Positions 9,575 through 18,984 of a stretch of 64,000 nt of DNA are shown here, in pieces. The notes below the pieces were generated by a model that ran no database searches, was not told the DNA's origin, and saw only the letters and a list, made by a program, of their open reading frames with translations. The translations under genes and the position numbers were made by a program. Position 1 is the first letter of the stretch; the number at the start of each line of letters is the position of its first letter. Source of the DNA: G965115915 sp965115915 (GTDB lineage: Bacteria; Pseudomonadota; Gammaproteobacteria; Eutrophobiales; Eutrophobiaceae); the NCBI GenBank assembly GCA_965115915.1, contig OZ220483.1, positions 1,860,001 to 1,924,000 of the forward strand, given 5' to 3'.

Positions 9575-10404
9575 AAATCCCGCTATATGCCGGTGGTGGA
9601 CTGCTGTTGCTCTGGCTGCTGTGTGCGCTGGGCGGAAACCTGCTGACATCCTCGGCGAACACCATCCAACTCGAAAACATCCTCGCCGGCCCACAAGCTG
9701 GCGCGTGGCTGGGATACGATGAACTCGGGCGCGATATCCTGCCACGACTACTGCTGGGTGCACGCAATTCACTGCTGGTAGTCCTCGCGGTGGTGCCGGC
9801 ATCCTTTTTGATCGGTGTCCTGCTCGGAACGGCTGCCGCCTGGTTCGGCGGACTGACGGAACGCCTGGTGGTGCTGCTGGTGGACGTGTTCATGGCCTTT
9901 CCAGGGATCCTGCTGGCCATCGCCTTTGCCGCGCTGCTGGGACCGGGACTGGGCAATGCGGCACTGGCACTGGTACTGACCGGATGGACCGGCTTTGCCC
10001 GACTGGCACGCGCCCAGACACTCAGCATCCGGGAACGGGCACACATAGATGCCGCCACCGCGCTGGGCAGCGGGCATGGTCGCATCATCGCACGGCATGT
10101 ACTGCCGCTGATCCTGGCCCCACTGCTGGTGGAAGCGAGCTTCGCGTTGTCCGCCGTGGTGATAGCAGAGGCCAGCCTGTCCTTTCTTGGTCTGGGAGTA
10201 CAACCACCAGCAGCCTCCTGGGGCAGTATGATCCGCGAAGGCGCCCGCTACATGCTGGTCGCCCCACACCTGGTACTGGCACCGGGAATGGCGATATTCA
10301 GCGTCGTGCTGGCAAGCAATCTGCTCGGCGACCGACTGCGTGACCATCTCGATAAAAAATCACGCTTCCCGGCCGGGCCTGGACGGCCCGCCACCACAAC
10401 ATAA
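9571..10404 (+). CDS. Peptide/nickel-type ABC transporter permease, DppC-like
   Basis: 277 aa from ATG 9571, which overlaps the stop of the preceding permease gene (ATGA). The longer frame upstream is a shadow of that gene. Features are an N-terminal membrane anchor, GYDELGRDILPRLLLGARNSL (the DppC-type LGTDxxGRD region), the EAA loop IDAATALGSGHGRIIARHVLP and ASLSFLGLGVQPPAASWG. It should form a heterodimer with the upstream permease. The components needed for ATP hydrolysis and ligand capture are not in this window. Confidence 0.93.
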   Translation: MKIPLYAGGGLLLLWLLCALGGNLLTSSANTIQLENILAGPQAGAWLGYDELGRDILPRLLLGARNSLLVVLAVVPASFLIGVLLGTAAAWFGGLTERLVVLLVDVFMAFPGILLAIAFAALLGPGLGNAALALVLTGWTGFARLARAQTLSIRERAHIDAATALGSGHGRIIARHVLPLILAPLLVEASFALSAVVIAEASLSFLGLGVQPPAASWGSMIREGARYMLVAPHLVLAPGMAIFSVVLASNLLGDRLRDHLDKKSRFPAGPGRPATTT

Positions 10405-10427
10405 ATGGACGACACACGGGCTGGACC

Positions 10428-11477
10428 ATGCCGCTCGGACCACTGATGTGTGACCTCCATGGTGCTGCGCTCAGCACCGTGGAACGCGAGGTGCTGCAAC
10501 ATCCACTGATCGGCGGAGTCATCCTGTTCGAACGCAACTACGAATCCCCTGCGCAACTGTATCAACTGACCGAGCAACTGCATGCGCTACGCACCCCACC
10601 GCTGCTCATCGGGGTGGATCAGGAAGGTGGCAGGATACAGCGCTTCCACAACGGATTCAGTCGGCTGCCCTCCAGTCATTCGCTCGGCAAACTGTATGCG
10701 AACAACCCACGCCAGGCCAGTGCCGTTGCCAGCAGTGCAGGCTGGCTGATGGCAACGGAACTGTTGGCCACCGGGGTCGATTTCAGCTTCGCCCCGGTGC
10801 TGGATTTGGATCGAGGCAACAGTATGGTGCTCAGCGAACGGACATTTTCCCGCAACCCGGATGTGGTAACCACACTGGCCCGATATTATATCCGCGGTAT
10901 GCACCGTGCCGGCATGGCAGCAGTAGGCAAACACTTTCCGGGGCACGGCGGAGTCAAGGAGGATTCCCATACCGAAACCCCTGTCGACCAACGCGAGTAC
11001 CGCGACCTCTACATGGCCGACATGCGTCCTTTCATCCGGCTGGCAACGGATGCGCTGGCGGCGATTATGCCAGCGCATATCCGCTTCCCGCATGTGGATG
11101 AACCACCCGCGGGTTTTTCCCGGGTCTGGCTGCAACAAGTGCTGCGCAAGGAACTGCGCTTCGGCGGGGCAATCTTCAGTGATGATCTCAACATGCAGGG
11201 CGCGGCCACCGCGGGCGACCTTCCGCAACGCGCCCGGGCCGCACTTGATGCAGGATGCGATATGGTGCTACTCTGCAACAGTCAGCAGAAGCTGGCGCAG
11301 GTGATCGATGCGCTTTCCACTGAACTCAACCCGGTCTCACAGCCACGACTGTTGCGTATGCACGGGAAACCTGCCACCTTCCGGAAACTGCCAGAACTGA
11401 GTGCTCTGCCGGAATGGAAGAAAGCGGTTGATCAGATTGCGCCATGCTTGATGTCTGCGCTCGATAAACCAGAGTAG
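10428..11477 (+). CDS. nagZ: Beta-N-acetylhexosaminidase (glycoside hydrolase family 3)
   Basis: 349 aa, cytoplasmic, with no signal peptide. NagZ removes GlcNAc from anhydro-muropeptides in peptidoglycan recycling. Conserved features are LIGVDQEGGRIQRF (residues about 60-73), FAPVLDLD (121-128), the KHFPGHG loop with its catalytic His (168-174) and the nucleophile region SDDLNM (251-256). Length is close to the usual 330-350 aa. It lies 23 nt after the permease gene and 3 nt before the TraB-family gene, so it may share a transcript with both. Confidence 0.95.
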   Translation: MPLGPLMCDLHGAALSTVEREVLQHPLIGGVILFERNYESPAQLYQLTEQLHALRTPPLLIGVDQEGGRIQRFHNGFSRLPSSHSLGKLYANNPRQASAVASSAGWLMATELLATGVDFSFAPVLDLDRGNSMVLSERTFSRNPDVVTTLARYYIRGMHRAGMAAVGKHFPGHGGVKEDSHTETPVDQREYRDLYMADMRPFIRLATDALAAIMPAHIRFPHVDEPPAGFSRVWLQQVLRKELRFGGAIFSDDLNMQGAATAGDLPQRARAALDAGCDMVLLCNSQQKLAQVIDALSTELNPVSQPRLLRMHGKPATFRKLPELSALPEWKKAVDQIAPCLMSALDKPE

Positions 11478-11480
11478 AAC

Positions 11481-12497
11481 ATGTGCCACCTGTTACATAT
11501 TTCACGCCGCGCCTTCGGTGCTGCACTGTTCTCGTTCGCCTTGTCCTGTGCCCAGGCCGCACTGGCACAACCGTCCGACAAGGGCTCGCTGTTCGCCTAC
11601 AGGGACGCCGTCCGCGCACCGTCCATGCCAGGCTGCCGCGAGCACGATATGCGTATACTCGAACGCGATCTGAACAAATCCGTGCCGTGGGGAGACGGAC
11701 GTTTTTGGCGCATCAGCCGCAATGGCAAAACCAGCTACCTGCTCGGCACCATGCATGTTGCCGACCCGAGAATAAAAGCCCTGCCTGCGGAACTGGAGAG
11801 GGTGTTGCCGGAATTGCGGCAGGTATACATCGAAGTCCTGCTGAACGCGGAGTCCACACAAACCTTTGCAATCACCATGCTCCAGGAACCTGATGTACCC
11901 ACACTGAAGGAATTACTGTCCGCGGAACTCTATCAACGCACTGCGCAGATCCTGCAACGCTACTATATGCCGGAGCAGGCGGTAAACAGACTGGAGCCCT
12001 GGGCCGCGTTCGTCACCATGCTCTATCCACCGGATACTGCCCTCAAGGAACCGATGGATGCCTACGTGGCAAGGCGTGCCACCGAGGCAGGCATCCCGGT
12101 AAAGGGATTGGAGACCATACAGGAACAATTGGATCTGCTGGACACATTGGCACTGGAGGAACAACTGTGGCTGCTGCGGGACACGGTGTGCTACTACGAG
12201 GTGATGATGCAGGATATGGAGGTAATGAAGCAGCTTTATCTGGAAGACGACATGGTCACACTGTACAATTTTGGCACGATACTTCCTGATGTCGGGAAAG
12301 CGCTCTATGAGCGACTGTTGCATCGTATGGTGACTGAGCGAAATCTCAGGATGTTCGAACGGATGCAACCGGCGATGGCTGCGGGCGGTGCCCTGGTGGC
12401 AGTAGGTGCAATGCATCTCCCGGGCGAAAACGGCTTGCTTGCACTGCTGGCCGCGGACGGTTATACATTGAAGCTGCTGAACGCCTCCTCTCAGTAG
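11481..12497 (+). CDS. TraB/GumN-family protein, secreted
   Basis: 338 aa. The N-terminus (ISRRAFGAALFSFALSCAQAALAQ) is a signal peptide, with cleavage likely after ALA. The mature part has the family's paired motifs: SYLLGTMHVAD near residue 92 and VGAMHLPGENGL near residue 310, each a GxxH signature. Family members are often proposed to be metal-dependent hydrolases or proteases, but the bacterial role is uncertain. It starts 3 nt after the nagZ stop, which suggests co-expression. I infer a periplasmic location from the signal peptide. Confidence 0.9.
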   Translation: MCHLLHISRRAFGAALFSFALSCAQAALAQPSDKGSLFAYRDAVRAPSMPGCREHDMRILERDLNKSVPWGDGRFWRISRNGKTSYLLGTMHVADPRIKALPAELERVLPELRQVYIEVLLNAESTQTFAITMLQEPDVPTLKELLSAELYQRTAQILQRYYMPEQAVNRLEPWAAFVTMLYPPDTALKEPMDAYVARRATEAGIPVKGLETIQEQLDLLDTLALEEQLWLLRDTVCYYEVMMQDMEVMKQLYLEDDMVTLYNFGTILPDVGKALYERLLHRMVTERNLRMFERMQPAMAAGGALVAVGAMHLPGENGLLALLAADGYTLKLLNASSQ

Positions 12498-12559
12498 CCT
12501 GTTTGTCCTCTCTCCCGCACGAAGACCATGTGCCGGATTTCATCACATCACACTGAATC

Positions 12560-13624
12560 ATGAGTGCCTGGATCGCATATGTGTTTCTGATCGTGCTGGT
12601 CATTGGCCTGCTGGACCTGCTGCACAAGAAGCTGCTGGTAAGATTGATCGCCGGCGCGGAGGGCAGCAAGAACATCTGGGACGATATTCTGGTGTATTCG
12701 CTGCGCAAGCCGATACGACTGCTGATCTGGGTGCTGGGATGCCACCTGATCGTGGACATACTGCTTACACAAACCTCTGCCGGGATATTTCAGGTCTTCT
12801 CGCTGGTCGGGAAACTCGGCTTCATTATCTCGTTGGCATGGTTTCTGTCCAATCTGATCCGGGAGATAGAACGCCATACCATCGAACACAAGCTGAAAAT
12901 TTCGGAACGTCTGGATGAAACCGCAACCAGCGCGATCAGCAAGATATTGCTGGCTGCCGTGTACATTACCACGGTTCTGGTATTGTTGCAGAGTTCCGGA
13001 TTCAGTATTTCCGGGGTACTCGCCTTTGGTGGGGTTGGTGGGATCGCTGTTGGGTTTGCCGCCCGGGATCTGTTGGCAAACTTCTTCGGTGGATTGATGA
13101 TCTACATGGATCGCCCTTTCGTCGTAGGAGACTGGGTACGCTCACCGGACAAGGAGATCGAAGGCATAGTGGAACATATCGGCTGGCGCCTGACCCGCAT
13201 CCGCCGCTTTGACAGACGGCCCTTGTATGTCCCGAATTCACTGTTCAACACGATCTCGCTGGAAAATCCATCGCGCATGTTGAACCGGCGCATCCATGAA
13301 ACGATCGGCATACGCTATGACGATTTGGAACAGATGCATCATATCGTCGAAGACGTAAAGGCGATGCTGCGGGAACATCCGGACATAGATCAAAACCAGG
13401 TGACAATTGTCGCCTTCGACCGCTGTTCCGAATCATCGCTGGATTTTTTCGTCTATACCTACACCAAAACCACCGCCTGGGTAAAGTTCCACACAGTAAA
13501 GCAGGATGTGATGCTACGCGTCCTGCAGATAATCCAGCAACATGGGGCACAGTGCGCCTTCCCGACCTCGACACTGCATATCAAGTCATCAACACCACCG
13601 CCGTTTGAGGACAGGATGAGGTGA
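12560..13624 (+). CDS. Mechanosensitive ion channel, MscS family
   Basis: 354 aa. There are about five N-terminal hydrophobic segments. The last is the pore-lining helix with its Gly/Ala-rich pattern (SGVLAFGGVGGIAVGFAARDLLANFFGG), followed by the MscS beta domain (DRPFVVGDWV) and a cytoplasmic alpha/beta domain. The layout matches the medium-size YbdG/YnaI-type channels that release solutes on hypo-osmotic shock. One intervening base separates its TGA from the dapF ATG at 13626. Confidence 0.93.
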   Translation: MSAWIAYVFLIVLVIGLLDLLHKKLLVRLIAGAEGSKNIWDDILVYSLRKPIRLLIWVLGCHLIVDILLTQTSAGIFQVFSLVGKLGFIISLAWFLSNLIREIERHTIEHKLKISERLDETATSAISKILLAAVYITTVLVLLQSSGFSISGVLAFGGVGGIAVGFAARDLLANFFGGLMIYMDRPFVVGDWVRSPDKEIEGIVEHIGWRLTRIRRFDRRPLYVPNSLFNTISLENPSRMLNRRIHETIGIRYDDLEQMHHIVEDVKAMLREHPDIDQNQVTIVAFDRCSESSLDFFVYTYTKTTAWVKFHTVKQDVMLRVLQIIQQHGAQCAFPTSTLHIKSSTPPPFEDRMR

Positions 13625-13625
13625 T

Positions 13626-14453
13626 ATGCGCTACCGTTTCAGCAAGATGCAGGGAAACGAAAATGATTTCGTGGTATTTGATGGATTCAACCATCCGCTA
13701 CCGGGACTCGACCCGGAACAGGTTCGCCATATCGCCCACAGACGCCGGGGTGTCGGTTGTGATCAGGTGCTGACGCTGGAACGCTGCGCCGATGCCGATG
13801 TACATTACCGCGTCTATAACGCGGATGGGAGCGAATCCATGCAATGTGGCAACGGCGCCCGCTGTGTCGCCGTATACCTGCGCAGACAGGGACGCTTCCA
13901 TGCCGACTCGATACGGGCCAGGACCGGAGGTGGAGAACTGCTTTTGCGGTTTGACCAGCGCGGAGAACCACAGGTCAACATGGGACTGCCATGCTTTGAA
14001 CCTGAACATGTCCCGGTGGACTTCCCGGAGTACCAGTCGCGTTACCCGGTGCAGGTAGACGGGCAACGGCATTTTCTTGCCGCCCTGTCCATCGCCAATC
14101 CCCACGCCGTACTGCAGGTGGATGACACCGATACGGCTCCGGTACAGCAGCTTGGTTCCGCCATTCAACAACTGCCCTGCTTCCCGCAGGGAGTCAATGT
14201 GGGCTTCATGCAGATTTGCGCAACAGACCATATTCGCCTGCGGGTGTTTGAGCGCGGGGCTGGAGAGACTCCGGCCTGCGGCAGCGGGGCCTGTGCCGCA
14301 GTGGTGGCTGGCCACGTCTGGGAACTGCTTGGCACGCACGTCAAGGTCAGTATGCGGGGCGGAGAGCTGGACGTGGAGTGGCACGGGAAACAGGCACCGG
14401 TATGGTTGACGGGTCCGGCAAACTTCTGTTTTGAGGGCAGCATGGAGCTATGA
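13626..14453 (+). CDS. dapF: Diaminopimelate epimerase
   Basis: 275 aa. It converts LL- to meso-diaminopimelate for lysine and peptidoglycan synthesis. Both active-site cysteines are present: Cys74 in ESMQCGNGARC and Cys218 in TPACGSGACAA. The N-terminal block reads MQGNENDFVVFD where most relatives have a GLGNDF-like sequence, a small oddity that should not affect catalysis. It overlaps the next gene by four bases (ATGA). The dapF-DUF484-xerC order matches E. coli and other gammaproteobacteria. Confidence 0.97.
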   Translation: MRYRFSKMQGNENDFVVFDGFNHPLPGLDPEQVRHIAHRRRGVGCDQVLTLERCADADVHYRVYNADGSESMQCGNGARCVAVYLRRQGRFHADSIRARTGGGELLLRFDQRGEPQVNMGLPCFEPEHVPVDFPEYQSRYPVQVDGQRHFLAALSIANPHAVLQVDDTDTAPVQQLGSAIQQLPCFPQGVNVGFMQICATDHIRLRVFERGAGETPACGSGACAAVVAGHVWELLGTHVKVSMRGGELDVEWHGKQAPVWLTGPANFCFEGSMEL

Positions 14454-15214
14454 ACAAACCGGTCTCCGATACGGCGCTACCCACTGCCGAGGCAGTGACG
14501 GAATATTTGCGCGCACACCCGAATTTTTTCTCTGCCCATACGGAATTGCTCGCCGACCTGCACATTCCTCACAGCGCGGGCACGGCCGTTTCACTGGTGG
14601 AAAAACAAGTTCGCACACTGCGCCGGCAACGTGATGAGAGCCGAACCCGGATACAAACACTGATTGCCACCGCACACACCAATGACGCGCTGCAGGTGCG
14701 TCTTCATATGCTGGGCCTGCGGCTGATCGTAGCGCCCGACGTCGATAGTTTTTTTGAGCTGCTGTATACACATCTGAGTAAAGATTTCTCAGCACAGCAT
14801 ATGCTGATACGGGTGTTTGCACAGACCGGACATGTGCGACCGGATCAACGCGAGGAATTCGTCTCGCCGGATGATCCGGGACGCCAACTCCTTGAGCCAC
14901 TCATCCGCCGTCATCAGGCACAAACCGGGCTGTTATCCGATGCACAACGCCGTTACCTGTTCCCTGCCCGAGAAAATGTGGCATCGGCCGCGATATTGCC
15001 CCTCGAACCGATGACGGAAACGGGAGCAGACTGGAGCGGGGTATTGGTGATCGGCAGTGCTGACAGCGAACGCTTTCACTCCGGCATGGCAACGGAACTA
15101 TTGTTGCGCTTCGCCGAGCTTGTCAGCCACATACTGTGCCGCCATATCCCTGACCAGACAGACCACACCAGCCCTCCACACAGCCATGCAAACCGACGCC
15201 ACCGACCGGGTTGA
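14450..15214 (+). CDS. DUF484 (YigA-like) protein
   Basis: 254 aa. The N-terminal block VTEYLRAHPNFFSAHTELL and the following SLVEKQVRTLRRQRDE helix are characteristic of DUF484. The C-terminal two thirds look GAF-like (DVDSFFELLYTHLSK, SAAILPLEP, WSGVLVIGSAD). The biochemical role is unknown; conservation between dapF and xerC is the main clue. It overlaps dapF by 4 nt and the xerC start by 29 nt. The last ~20 residues are polar and poorly conserved in character. Confidence 0.9.
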   Translation: MNKPVSDTALPTAEAVTEYLRAHPNFFSAHTELLADLHIPHSAGTAVSLVEKQVRTLRRQRDESRTRIQTLIATAHTNDALQVRLHMLGLRLIVAPDVDSFFELLYTHLSKDFSAQHMLIRVFAQTGHVRPDQREEFVSPDDPGRQLLEPLIRRHQAQTGLLSDAQRRYLFPARENVASAAILPLEPMTETGADWSGVLVIGSADSERFHSGMATELLLRFAELVSHILCRHIPDQTDHTSPPHSHANRRHRPG

Positions 15215-16094
15215 AACTTTTCTGGCGACGCTACAGCATCTGTCGCCACATACACAACTGGCCTATGGCCGCGATATTCGCCTGCTGATCGATTACTGCA
15301 ATGCGCAGAGGATTGAATGCTGGCAGGAACTGGATGGCCGGATGCTGCAAGGCTGGGTCGCCAGCCGTCACCGTGTCGGTATCAGTGGACGCAGCCTGCG
15401 GCGTGGGCTGTCGGCGGTACGGCGTTTTTTCGCATGGCTGCTGGAACGCGGGGAACTGCGATCCAATCCGGCAATCGGCATATCCGCGCCGGCACCACCA
15501 CGCAAACTGCCCAAGGCCTTGTATGTGGATCAGGCTGTCCGGTTGGCAGAGATCGGGGAGGAAACCACGCTCGCACTCCGGGACCGAGCCATCATCGAGT
15601 TGCTGTACTCCTCCGGGCTGCGGCTATCGGAACTGGTCGGGCTGGATCTGGAACAGCTTGAACTCGACAACGCTACCGTAATGGTGACCGGCAAAGGCAA
15701 TCGCAGCCGTCTGCTGCCGGTCGGCAGTCACGCCCTTGTCGCCCTTCGTAAGTGGCTGAAAGTACGCGCCGAGTTCCTTTGCAACCACGACCAGAAGGCG
15801 GTGTTTCTGAGCCGCCGTGGCAAGCGGATCACACAGCGCACGGTGCAACACCGCCTGCGCCACTGGGCCTGTCGCCAGGGACTTGATCAGAATGTGCACC
15901 CGCATGTACTGCGCCACTCCTTCGCCAGCCATCTGCTGCAATCCAGCGGCGACCTGCGTGCGGTACAGGAACTGCTCGGACATGCCGACATCAGCACAAC
16001 ACAGGTCTACACACAGCTCGATTTCCAACATCTGGCCAAGGTTTACGACAAGGCCCATCCACGCGCACGGCGCAAGCAAAATAAAGGTAGCTAA
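15186..16094 (+). CDS. xerC: Site-specific tyrosine recombinase XerC
   Basis: 302 aa from MQTDATDRVETFL at 15186; 43 in-frame codons upstream overlap DUF484 and are not family-like. XerC acts with XerD at dif to resolve chromosome dimers. The full catalytic set is visible: Arg146 (GLRLSEL), Lys170 (GKGNRSR), His240 and Arg243 (HPHVLRHSFA), His266 (LLGHADISTTQ) and Tyr275 (VYTQLD). The N-terminal SAM-like DNA-binding domain covers residues of about 5-90. Length and the dapF-linked position favour XerC over XerD or a phage integrase. Confidence 0.95.
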   Translation: MQTDATDRVETFLATLQHLSPHTQLAYGRDIRLLIDYCNAQRIECWQELDGRMLQGWVASRHRVGISGRSLRRGLSAVRRFFAWLLERGELRSNPAIGISAPAPPRKLPKALYVDQAVRLAEIGEETTLALRDRAIIELLYSSGLRLSELVGLDLEQLELDNATVMVTGKGNRSRLLPVGSHALVALRKWLKVRAEFLCNHDQKAVFLSRRGKRITQRTVQHRLRHWACRQGLDQNVHPHVLRHSFASHLLQSSGDLRAVQELLGHADISTTQVYTQLDFQHLAKVYDKAHPRARRKQNKGS

Positions 16095-16109
16095 CCCTGT
16101 CTGTCGTCT

Positions 16110-17156
16110 TCAGTCGCGTGGGGCCTCAGCGAGCAGCAAGGCCCGTGTCGGGGCCGGATATCCTTCTATCGTGCGCCGGTAATCCTGCGGGCCAAGAAAA
16201 TCCGCCAATGAGTGGAAGCGCATCCACTCGGTGCTACGCTGTTCCGCAACGCCAGTCCGGCCGATATCCAATACGCGCAGTCCGACAAAGCCCGCCTTTG
16301 TCAGATTGTCCAGCAACCAATCAACCGAAGGCAGACAGTGGATATTCTTCATCTGCGCATAACGGGAGCCATCCCGCGCCGGATTCAGACAGTACGCCGT
16401 ACGCACAACCAGGGTTTCCAATACCAGTTCCCCTCCCGGACGCAGACAGTGGCGCAGGTCGGCAAGCAACTGCTCCGGACAGCGCTGGTGGGACAGCACC
16501 CCCATGCAAAATACGGTATCAAAACCGGCTTGTATTCCAGGCGCCGCACGGCAGGCAGCGGCACCCTCCGGATGCCAATACCGTAGAAACTCGGTCAGGC
16601 GCAGCGGCAGCATATGCACCGGGGCAACAGCGGCATAGCGCTGGCAGGCAAAAAACTGCATGGCCTGGAGCAGACCCGGGTCAAGCCCGAGCGCAAGTCT
16701 CGCACCAGCCCCGAACATGCGCCACAGATAATATCCATTGCCACAGCCCACATCCAACACCCGGCGTCCACGCAGCGGACTGATATGCGGAAGCAGGCGG
16801 TTCCATTTACGCTCCGAGCGCCATTCCGCATCGATCACCACACCAAACAGGCTAAAGGGGCCTTTGCGCCAGGGCATCAGCGCACGCAGGCCCTCACGCA
16901 GGATGCGCCGCTGCGACGCGTCCGCGTCCCGACATCGGCCAATCGTCACCGCCGCGACACTGAAATCGTACCCTGTGGGCTGCAACGCGGGCAGATTGCC
17001 GAGTGCCGCACACCATGCCGGATAGTCGCCGTGCGTCGGGGCACACAAATGCTCCCGGTGCAACATGCACAGCACATCGGCAAGGCCATCTCCGGGACCA
17101 AAACCCTGCAACAGCGTGGCAGGCGGGGTCGGCGGCAAGGGTGAAACATCGGCCAT
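16110..17156 (-). CDS. cmoB: tRNA U34 carboxymethyltransferase CmoB
   Basis: About 348 aa from ATG 17156 (MADVSPLPPTPP); an in-frame ATG at 17186 is also possible. CmoB uses carboxy-SAM to carboxymethylate 5-hydroxyuridine-34, giving cmo5U in tRNA. The sequence closely follows E. coli CmoB: RKGPFSLFGVVIDAEWRS, VLDVGCGNGYYLWRMFGAGA (the SAM motif), FDTVFCMGVLSHQRCP, GELVLETLVV, RYAQMKN and EGYPAPTRALLLAEAP. The partner cmoA is not adjacent; trhO, another tRNA U34 modification gene, lies directly upstream. Confidence 0.94.
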   Translation of the reverse strand: MADVSPLPPTPPATLLQGFGPGDGLADVLCMLHREHLCAPTHGDYPAWCAALGNLPALQPTGYDFSVAAVTIGRCRDADASQRRILREGLRALMPWRKGPFSLFGVVIDAEWRSERKWNRLLPHISPLRGRRVLDVGCGNGYYLWRMFGAGARLALGLDPGLLQAMQFFACQRYAAVAPVHMLPLRLTEFLRYWHPEGAAACRAAPGIQAGFDTVFCMGVLSHQRCPEQLLADLRHCLRPGGELVLETLVVRTAYCLNPARDGSRYAQMKNIHCLPSVDWLLDNLTKAGFVGLRVLDIGRTGVAEQRSTEWMRFHSLADFLGPQDYRRTIEGYPAPTRALLLAEAPRD

Positions 17157-17194
17157 GCCCGTACACCCGGCGGAACATGGCCCGCCCATGGGTT

Positions 17195-18136
17195 CTAGTC
17201 CCGCACTGCCATCCGCTCGTGCAACACAGCGAGATGTTGCTGTCCCCGTCTGCTGGCAAGACAAAGCTGGCGCTGGCGCTGCGTCAAGCGCGCCCGCCGC
17301 TCAGCGGAAAGCCGCGGATAGCACCAGGTACAGGAAATACCCGGCTGATATCGGGGCGAGCACCGGTCCACCGGGCTCAGCGGATGACGGCAGGCATGGC
17401 ACTGTACATAGTCGGCCTGGGCCAGATGCGTGTCCACCGCCACCCGGGCATCAAACACGAAACAGTCTCCCCGCCAATGGCCAGCCCGGTTTCCGGTGCG
17501 CCGCAGATAGTTCAGGATACCTCCCTGTAGCTGGCTGACCCGGGGGAAACCCTGCTCCAGCATCCAGCGACTGGCCTTCTCACAACGTATGCCTCCAGTG
17601 CAAAACAGCGCGATATGGCGCCGCCGATGCGTGCCCAGATGACCACGGACATAGTCCGGAAACCCCCGAAAGCGGCCCAGCCGCGCCGCGACCGCAGCGT
17701 GAAAACCCCCGATATGCGTCTCGTAGGCGTTGCGTACGTCCACAACCAGCACCTCCGGATCGGCCAGCAAGGCATCCCACTCGGCGGCACCCACCTGCCT
17801 GCCAGTCGGACTGTCCGGGGACGTCGGATAACCCATGCTGACTATCTCCGGGCGCAACTTCACATTCATGCGCGAGAATGGCATCCCACGACAGGATGAC
17901 CACTGATACCCCATACCCGCCAGCCTGGGGTCGCACCGTAAGCTGGCACTCAAGGCCCGCAACCCGGCCTCGCTGCCCGCCAGACCCCCGTTGATCCCCT
18001 CACGCGCCAACAGAATGGTCCCCTTCAGCCCGTGCCGCAGACACTGTGTCCGCAACGAAACGTGCAGCGCAGCGCAATCATCCAATGTTGCGAAATGGTA
18101 GAAATTGAGCAGAGAGACCGGCACGTCCATCGACAT
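17195..18136 (-). CDS. trhO: tRNA uridine-34 hydroxylase, rhodanese family (TrhO/YceA)
   Basis: 313 aa from MSMDVPVSLLNFYHF at 18136. TrhO catalyses O2-dependent hydroxylation of U34, the step before CmoA/CmoB modification, so its position next to cmoB makes metabolic sense. The N-terminal domain contains KGTILLAREGINGGLAG. The rhodanese domain carries the catalytic cysteine in LFCTGGIRCEKAS (Cys179, with Cys185). A Cys-rich C-terminal segment (CHACRHPLSP, CTWCYPRLS) could bind zinc. The start lies 10 nt after the DUF4399 gene, suggesting one operon. Confidence 0.94.
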   Translation of the reverse strand: MSMDVPVSLLNFYHFATLDDCAALHVSLRTQCLRHGLKGTILLAREGINGGLAGSEAGLRALSASLRCDPRLAGMGYQWSSCRGMPFSRMNVKLRPEIVSMGYPTSPDSPTGRQVGAAEWDALLADPEVLVVDVRNAYETHIGGFHAAVAARLGRFRGFPDYVRGHLGTHRRRHIALFCTGGIRCEKASRWMLEQGFPRVSQLQGGILNYLRRTGNRAGHWRGDCFVFDARVAVDTHLAQADYVQCHACRHPLSPVDRCSPRYQPGISCTWCYPRLSAERRARLTQRQRQLCLASRRGQQHLAVLHERMAVRD

Positions 18137-18146
18137 CCGGGAAACC

Positions 18147-18575
18147 CTAAGGTGAATCCGATGCCTGCACCGTGATGTGGATCGGTGCGGAATAGACTGG
18201 CGGCTGATGGGGAATATGGGCAAAGTCGCCCATCAGGATCTGCAAGACATGCCGACCCGGGGCCAGTGTCAGTTCCGTCTCCGTCTGTCCACCACCAAAA
18301 TGCAGATGCGTTTGATCCGCCGGGATCGGCCGATCCAATGCCGGCAACGGGGTATCGATCAACAGATGAAAATGTCCGGTGTTTTTGCTCTTCACCCCCG
18401 CCGGAGCGACTCCCATGCCCTTGAGGCCCATCACCACACGCACCGGGTTTTGCACTACCGCACCATCCTGCGGCGCAATAAAATACGCCCGGGCCGCGTC
18501 CGGCGCAGGGGTGCCCGCCGCGAGACACAAACTGCCGTGCAGCAGGAACAACAGGCATAGCACTTTTCTGTCCAT
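18147..18575 (-). CDS. DUF4399 secreted protein
   Basis: 142 aa from ATG 18575; the long upstream open frame is not protein-like. The first 20 residues (DRKVLCLLFLLHGSLCLAAG) are a signal peptide. The mature region shows the DUF4399 pattern: GHFHLLIDTPLP, THLHFGGGQTET, LTLAPGRHVLQI and PHQPPVYSAPI. The His-rich strands suggest a metal- or sugar-binding beta-sandwich, but the function is unknown. It leads the trhO-cmoB operon, and this grouping is probably incidental to tRNA modification. Confidence 0.88.
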   Translation of the reverse strand: MDRKVLCLLFLLHGSLCLAAGTPAPDAARAYFIAPQDGAVVQNPVRVVMGLKGMGVAPAGVKSKNTGHFHLLIDTPLPALDRPIPADQTHLHFGGGQTETELTLAPGRHVLQILMGDFAHIPHQPPVYSAPIHITVQASDSP

Positions 18576-18984
18576 GTATTTATTGTGGCATAATGCGTCT
18601 GCCATGCATAGAGGACCTTCACCATCACGGTAACCACCACCCATGGCCAGGACCTCTCCCTGTCGATCATGCCACGGCAGCATGGTCCGGCTGCCTGATG
18701 CGTTGTCGAGCACGGTGCTGTCTCGACTGCGACCGGCTGGAGACGTTGACAAACTCGACAGCGCGGCAAGGCCACGGGCCTTGCAATACCCGAGGTACGG
18801 AATAATGAATACAGACAACATCAGCACAGTAATGGCATGTAGTGTCCTCACGCTGGTTTGCGGACGTGCCCTACAGATGGAATATATGCAGCACGCGGAA
18901 AGGAAAATGACAGCGCCGGCCAGTGGCACCAGCGACCCGCCGTTGCCCTGAGGCAAGACAAACAGGGAACCCGCGAGCTCACCG
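18576..18984. other. Intergenic region between DUF4399 and mch (divergent)
   Basis: A 409-nt gap between divergently transcribed genes that should hold both promoters. A minus-strand frame covering roughly 18970-18780 encodes two hydrophobic stretches (VPLAGAVIFLSACCIYSI and LHAITVLMLSVFIIPYLG) but has no clear start codon or ribosome site. It may be a small membrane protein or chance. Nothing else is supported. Confidence 0.4.

Noticed and set aside
15186..16094. Integrase marking a mobile island
   Set aside because: The dapF-DUF484-xerC context and length identify it as the housekeeping recombinase XerC.
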